DNA from: DAMCZI01 sp032095175
GTDB lineage: Bacteria; Bacillota; Clostridia; Clostridiales; Caloramatoraceae
Reading direction: 5' to 3'
Length of the DNA: 64,000 bases
Assembly: GCA_032095175.1 (NCBI GenBank)
Contig: DAMCZI010000018.1
Location: 30,228 to 94,227, forward strand
Positions 61,693 to 64,000 of this stretch are shown in pieces. The stretch's first letter is position 1. The number at the start of each line of letters is the position of its first letter. Below the pieces are notes generated by a model. It worked only from the letters and a program-made list of their open reading frames with translations. It was not told the DNA's origin and ran no database searches. The position numbers and the translations under genes were made by a program.

Positions 61693-62505
61693 TTGCATAA
61701 ATTGGGACCTTCTGGAAGTATTGTTTTATCTAATCCAGAACTGTATTCAGAACTGTTTTGGGAGGGAATGGACCATATTGAAATAGGACAATTTCATGAT
61801 GAAGCTTCAATGGAGAAATTTTTAGAACTATGTAGAGGGAAACAGATTACCCTCGGTATACATTCACCTTTGTTCTGCAATGGAAGTAAATATGATTTAA
61901 TTGAGAAAATAGAATATGAGCCTGAAGCTGCTTGGAGACAATTGGAGTCAGAGGCGAAAAGCATGTCTGCATTAGGAGCGGAATATCTTCTAGTTCACTT
62001 CCCATATTTCAAAGAAAAAATAGTAGGTAATGCTAATGAATTAATTGAGGATGGATTAAAAAAATTGAGATACATACAAGATAAATATCAAATTGAACTT
62101 GTATGCGAACCAAAATTGGGACTTAATCGATCTCCAGTAGGGATAAACTATCTTAATGATTTCCCAAAGGAATTATGGGCGAAATACAATATAAAAATGT
62201 GCATAGATATAGGAGATTACATTATTGCAGTAGGTGATAAAATATTTGACTATGTATCAAAGTGGAAGGAATTTATAAAGGTAGTTCATTTACATAACAT
62301 ATACTACGAAGAGGATAAATATATTTGGACACCTGTACATCCATCTCAAGAAAATGATAATGGAAGTTATAAAGTTGAAAAAATTATAAGGTTTTTAGCA
62401 CAATGCAGGGATGTGACCTTTGTATTTGAACACACTCCACATACAAATCCAAGCAAAGAATTTGTTAATGAAGGATTTAGATGGGTAAAAAGTATTATTA
62501 AATAG
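61693..62505 (+). CDS. Sugar phosphate isomerase/epimerase family TIM-barrel protein
   Basis: About 270 residues. AP-endonuclease-2-like barrel strands are visible: MDHIEIGQF, TLGIHSPLF, AEYLLVHFP, IELVCEPKLG, MCIDIGDY and KVVHLHN, whose Glu, Asp and His residues line the metal site of xylose-isomerase-like enzymes. The start is uncertain: TTG at 61693 has GGGGGGAGGG seven bases upstream, GTG at 61690 is an alternative, and the longer frame from TTG 61630 lacks a site. Ends 14 bases before a copy of the two-hairpin element. Confidence 0.78.
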   Translation: MHKLGPSGSIVLSNPELYSELFWEGMDHIEIGQFHDEASMEKFLELCRGKQITLGIHSPLFCNGSKYDLIEKIEYEPEAAWRQLESEAKSMSALGAEYLLVHFPYFKEKIVGNANELIEDGLKKLRYIQDKYQIELVCEPKLGLNRSPVGINYLNDFPKELWAKYNIKMCIDIGDYIIAVGDKIFDYVSKWKEFIKVVHLHNIYYEEDKYIWTPVHPSQENDNGSYKVEKIIRFLAQCRDVTFVFEHTPHTNPSKEFVNEGFRWVKSIIK

Positions 62506-62518
62506 AAGTTATAACTAT

Positions 62519-62631
62519 ATTAATCACACTAAAGATTTTTAATAAGGTATTGTGCGATTAATGAATCAAGGAATATGATTTCGCATAAATGTTTAGGATT
62601 GAGAAATGTAGAATCATCTATGTGAAACATA
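62519..62631 (+). repeat. Two-hairpin dispersed element, copy E
   Basis: ATTAATCACAC ... GTGCGATTAAT (stem 1) and TTTCGCATAAATG ... CATCTATGTGAAA (stem 2). Ends about 50 bases before the MFS gene. Confidence 0.8.
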
Positions 62632-62680
62632 TAAATGAAAGCATTTCACTATTTAGTTGTAGATGATTGGGGGATAATTT

Positions 62681-63931
62681 ATGGAAAGAATAAAGGATTA
62701 TTTTAAGCCATACAGGGGCTTACCTAAAAGTATATATGCTATTTTTTTCGCTTCTATAGTTAATAACATGGGAAATTTAGTAGGACCCTTTTTAGCTTTG
62801 TTTTTAACAAATAAAATAGGCATAAGTGTTGCTATTGTTGGGCTTATTGCAGCTGGAAATTCAGCATTAGGAATGCTTGGAGCAATGATAGGTGGTAAAC
62901 TTATCGATACTATAGGTAGAAAGAAAATACTTATGATATTTAGAACTGCTTCAGGTTTAGGGTATGCTATATGTGCCTTTGTAAAATCACCGGTTACTAT
63001 TACTTTGCTGCTACTGTTTTCAAGCTTTTTAGGAGGATTTTCTCAGCCTGTATACAGTACCATAATTACAGATTTAACAGAAGGGGAAGAGAGAAAAGCT
63101 GCATTTTCATTGGAATATATGGCGATTAATATAGGCTTTTCAGTAGGACCTCTTCTAGCAGGATTTTTATATGAAAATTATTTGACATGGCTCTTTTTAG
63201 GAGATGCAATTACTACCTTTATATCTGTAGTACTTATATTAATATTTGTACCTGAGACTATGCCAACAAAGAAGGAACTTGAAAAAACAAAGAATAATAC
63301 TTCTGAAAGTGCAGAAGAGGGAAGCTTATTATCTGCACTTATTAGTAGACCAACGCTATTGATATTTTCATTTATTATAGTTATATACTTTATAGTATTT
63401 TCACAGTTTGATTTTGGACTTCCCCTTCAGGTTGGAAATATTTTTAGCACAAAAGGGGCTAAGATTTTTGGGGTGCTTATGACTGTAAATGCAGTAATGT
63501 GCAGTACACTAACTATATTTATAACTTCAGCAGTTAAAAATATAAAAGCTTCACTTTGCATAGCCATTGGAGGACTGCTATATGCTGTTGGCTTTGGGAT
63601 GATATTCTTTATAGATACATTCTATATGTTTATTATTTCTACAGTTATTTGGACTGCAGGTGAAATAATGATTTCTACCAATACAAGCGTTTACATTGCA
63701 GAGCATACTCCAATTACTCACAGAGGTAGATTTAATTCGATTTTTCCGATAATAAGAAGGTTGGGCTTTTTTGTTGGACCAATTATGGCAGGATCCTACG
63801 TTAAGTATAGTAGTATCGGAAATTTGTGGATTCTACTAGGTGCATTATCACTGGTAGCTTCCTTAATGATGTATACATTGTATAAGAAGGACACATCCGG
63901 TTTAAAAGAACAAGAATATGATGCTATATAG
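62681..63931 (+). CDS. MFS transporter (drug efflux type)
   Basis: 416 residues, twelve membrane helices. GGKLIDTIGRKKIL is the loop 2-3 motif A of the major facilitator superfamily and SLEYMAINIGFSVGPLLAGFL motif C of the drug:H+ antiporter group. TTGGGGGATAATTT precedes ATG. Preceded by copy E of the two-hairpin element. Confidence 0.92.
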   Translation: MERIKDYFKPYRGLPKSIYAIFFASIVNNMGNLVGPFLALFLTNKIGISVAIVGLIAAGNSALGMLGAMIGGKLIDTIGRKKILMIFRTASGLGYAICAFVKSPVTITLLLLFSSFLGGFSQPVYSTIITDLTEGEERKAAFSLEYMAINIGFSVGPLLAGFLYENYLTWLFLGDAITTFISVVLILIFVPETMPTKKELEKTKNNTSESAEEGSLLSALISRPTLLIFSFIIVIYFIVFSQFDFGLPLQVGNIFSTKGAKIFGVLMTVNAVMCSTLTIFITSAVKNIKASLCIAIGGLLYAVGFGMIFFIDTFYMFIISTVIWTAGEIMISTNTSVYIAEHTPITHRGRFNSIFPIIRRLGFFVGPIMAGSYVKYSSIGNLWILLGALSLVASLMMYTLYKKDTSGLKEQEYDAI

Positions 63932-64000
63932 GGATTATGCGAAGTAACGTAGTAGTTAGTTTGTACCTTTAAAGACCGTTCCAACCGAGGTGTCAGGGCA

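Noticed and set aside
18834..62631. CRISPR array interpretation of the repeated elements
   Set aside because: The copies are single, over 7 kb apart, about 115 bp long and not interspersed with spacers.
63932..64000. T-box or other leader at the right edge
   Set aside because: Only 69 bases remain and no diagnostic motif is visible.

Overview
The window is low-GC, gene-dense DNA typical of a Clostridium-like Firmicute. Supporting signs are strong AGGAGG-type ribosome sites with frequent TTG/GTG starts, a T-box leader, a nickel CO dehydrogenase (CooS), an EFR1-type flavodoxin/ferredoxin and CD3324-family and HAAS-type clostridial proteins. A solvent-stage or acetogenic Clostridium sensu stricto would fit, but the species cannot be fixed from the sequence alone. 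No rRNA, tRNA, CRISPR array, prophage or intact insertion sequence was seen.

Layout. 1-7.7 kb: the 3' end of a TetM-like GTPase fused to a Rae1-like NYN nuclease, a MATE exporter, a PadR/HAAS pair, and a TetR regulator between a carotenoid-desaturase-like flavoprotein and an esterase-like hydrolase, with related operator-like sites at all three. 8-27 kb: an accessory stretch of small-molecule modifying enzymes (GNAT acetyltransferases, an APH-type kinase, two nucleotidyltransferases, a thioesterase, NUDIX, alpha/beta hydrolases), mixed with HflX, a Na/Pi symporter, a PfpI-like protein and an XRE-TPR regulator. 27-33 kb: an unusual long sigma factor in an operon with two ABC half-transporters. 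33-37 kb: hydrolases, a CD3324 protein, a GNAT with a short upstream ORF, and an XRE/membrane protein pair. 37-41 kb: an isoleucine-type T-box in front of brnQ, then a stand-alone cooS. 41-46 kb: a NarL-type two-component system with a MacB/FtsX-type ABC transporter. 46-55 kb: a divergent HD-domain protein with a candidate structured leader, a second PadR/HAAS pair with an EFR1 ferredoxin, and an HscC-like Hsp70 with a degenerate J-domain/TPR partner. 55-64 kb: a GNAT behind a multi-terminator leader, a WYL regulator and ABC transporter, a membrane-anchored hydrolase under a clear operator, an XRE-TPR regulator, a TIM-barrel isomerase and an MFS exporter.

The most unusual signal is non-coding. 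A ~113-117 bp two-hairpin element occurs five times (18834, 27481, 35058, 46151, 62519), with paired substitutions that preserve the first stem and always oriented toward a downstream gene. A second family of long hairpins (24791 and 35541) and a family of TGCCARG...CYTGGCA palindromes behind operons are also present. Many promoters carry well-formed palindromes between or beside the -35 and -10 boxes, which suggests a set of locally regulated resistance and detoxification genes.
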